Program-made: the position numbers and the translations under genes
In this document: piece by piece, positions 63,405 to 64,000 of the stretch
Layout of the letters: the number at the start of each line of letters is the position of its first letter
Position numbering within the stretch: position 1 is the first letter of the stretch
Source: Pseudomonas syringae KCTC 12500
GTDB taxonomy: Bacteria; Pseudomonadota; Gammaproteobacteria; Pseudomonadales; Pseudomonadaceae
DNA: 64,000 nucleotides
Direction of reading: 5' to 3'
Assembly (NCBI RefSeq): GCF_000507185.2
Contig: NZ_AYTM02000001.1
Location: 1 to 64,000 of the forward strand
Notes under the pieces: model-generated
What the model was told of the DNA's origin: nothing
Databases searched by the model: none
The model's input: the letters and a program-made list of their open reading frames with translations, nothing else

Positions 63405-64000
63405 CTAGCGATAACAGCTTTCCACATAATTCATGGCAGCCTGGATGGAAGCCACCGCGCGCAAGTCTTCATGCACGCCGAGCCAGACATCGACTTCCAG
63501 CGGAGCCGACAACTCCACCCGGCACAGACGATCATTGCCCTCTACGGCAAAACTGGGCAGTAACGCGATGCCCACACCGGTTTCGGCAGCACGAATTTGC
63601 AACTCCACCGTTTTGGCCTCCAGCACAAAGGGCCGATCACCGACGATATCCCTCAGCCAACCATTCTGATTGTCACTCATCAGTTCATTGTCATAAGCAA
63701 TAAACTCATAATGCTCCGGAGGGCGTTGCTCCAGATAAAAACGTGCGCAATAAAATGAAAAGGAAGCCGTGCCAATGCGCCGCGCGACAATGCCGCTTTC
63801 AACAGGTTTGGAAAACCGTATACACAGGTCAGACTGGCAACTGGATAACGACGAATACTGGTGATCGCCCAACAAGCGCAACATAATGCCGGGATGCATC
63901 GCCCGAAATGCCCCCAATTGTGGCACCAGCTTCTCGACCGCCACCGACGGCGGCGCACTGATGGTCACTTCCACACCCTGCACCACCTGAGCCGCAACCG
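63405..64000 (-). CDS. LysR family regulator, effector domain (partial, cut by window edge)
   Basis: The visible 198 residues or so are the substrate-binding part of a LysR protein: VEVTISAPPSVAVEKLVPQL, then LCIRFSKPVESGIVARRIG, and ETGVGIALLPSFAVEG near the end; the HTH lies beyond base 64000. Same orientation as the aldolase operon downstream and its likely regulator. Confidence 0.88.
   Translation of the reverse strand, partial: VAAQVVQGVEVTISAPPSVAVEKLVPQLGAFRAMHPGIMLRLLGDHQYSSLSSCQSDLCIRFSKPVESGIVARRIGTASFSFYCARFYLEQRPPEHYEFIAYDNELMSDNQNGWLRDIVGDRPFVLEAKTVELQIRAAETGVGIALLPSFAVEGNDRLCRVELSAPLEVDVWLGVHEDLRAVASIQAAMNYVESCYR

Noticed and set aside
1..64000. tRNA, rRNA, CRISPR array, prophage or insertion-sequence transposase
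   Set aside because: None seen: no repeat-spacer pattern, no transposase-like protein and no clear tRNA cloverleaf motif by eye; a tRNAscan run would settle the tRNA question.
1..64000. Hrp boxes for type III effector genes
   Set aside because: GGAACC occurrences were looked at (for example near 4911, 14431 and 36291), but none had CCAC at the right distance.

Overview
The window looks like about 64 kb of chromosome from a fluorescent, plant-associated Pseudomonas, most likely the P. syringae group. The reasons are the aerobic cobalamin genes (cobN/cobW/cbtAB/cobE/cobM), a Fur-controlled PrrF-type small RNA, a split pqiA-pqiB-pqiC operon, an orphan vgrG, and many GC-rich MFS, LysR and flavin-oxidoreductase genes. 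The species is an inference from gene content; no rRNA or tRNA gene was found to confirm it.

Layout. 1-7.4 kb: cobalamin region. cobW-cobN run leftward and cbtB-cbtA-cobE-cobM run rightward, each behind its own cobalamin riboswitch, with a 141-bp inverted-repeat element between them. 7.5-11.6 kb: a giant indolepyruvate ferredoxin oxidoreductase gene and a divergent Lrp/AsnC regulator. cobN, cobM and the oxidoreductase carry twelve single-base frameshifts, eleven of them between 6.78 and 10.23 kb, which looks more like poor consensus sequence than gene decay. 11.7-12.7 kb: iron island with a Fur box, a PrrF-like sRNA, a second Fur box and an unusual sigma-region-4/FecR-N-terminal/transmembrane protein. 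12.8-23.9 kb: M14 carboxypeptidase, MFS/TetR pair, LRR-protein kinase, YeeN-type YebC protein, orphan VgrG, thiolase plus enoyl-CoA hydratase, LEA14-like lipoprotein, GH128-type glycosidase and a winged-helix-like hypothetical. 24.4-32.4 kb: small secreted protein coupled to a GH3 beta-glucosidase, MATE exporter with TetR, DUF883 protein, SPOR lipoprotein, and an M4 protease followed by an emfourin-like inhibitor. 32.7-36.2 kb: pqi operon (two PqiA-type proteins, three-MCE PqiB, lipoprotein PqiC). 36.5-40.8 kb: XRE regulator and two LysR-target pairs (pirin; aldo/keto reductase).

40.8-48.2 kb: a leftward operon of amidase, DeoR regulator, M20-type amidohydrolase, two choline-kinase-like phosphotransferases, a DUF3311-like protein and a sodium:solute symporter, apparently an uptake and degradation route for an amide- or amino-alcohol-type nutrient. 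48.4-52 kb: an orphan serralysin-type RTX metalloprotease and an orphan GAF histidine kinase.

52.1-64 kb: the most novel-looking region. Two LysR genes bracket two convergent transcription units. Rightward: DHA2 MFS transporter and two luciferase-like flavin monooxygenases. Leftward: HMGL-like aldolase, isopropylmalate-dehydrogenase-like enzyme, RraA-type aldolase, ABM monooxygenase, nitronate monooxygenase, an alpha/beta-hydrolase-like protein without its nucleophile serine, and a putative metal-dependent hydrolase. Overlapping start/stop codons show they are co-expressed; I recognise no known pathway with this composition.
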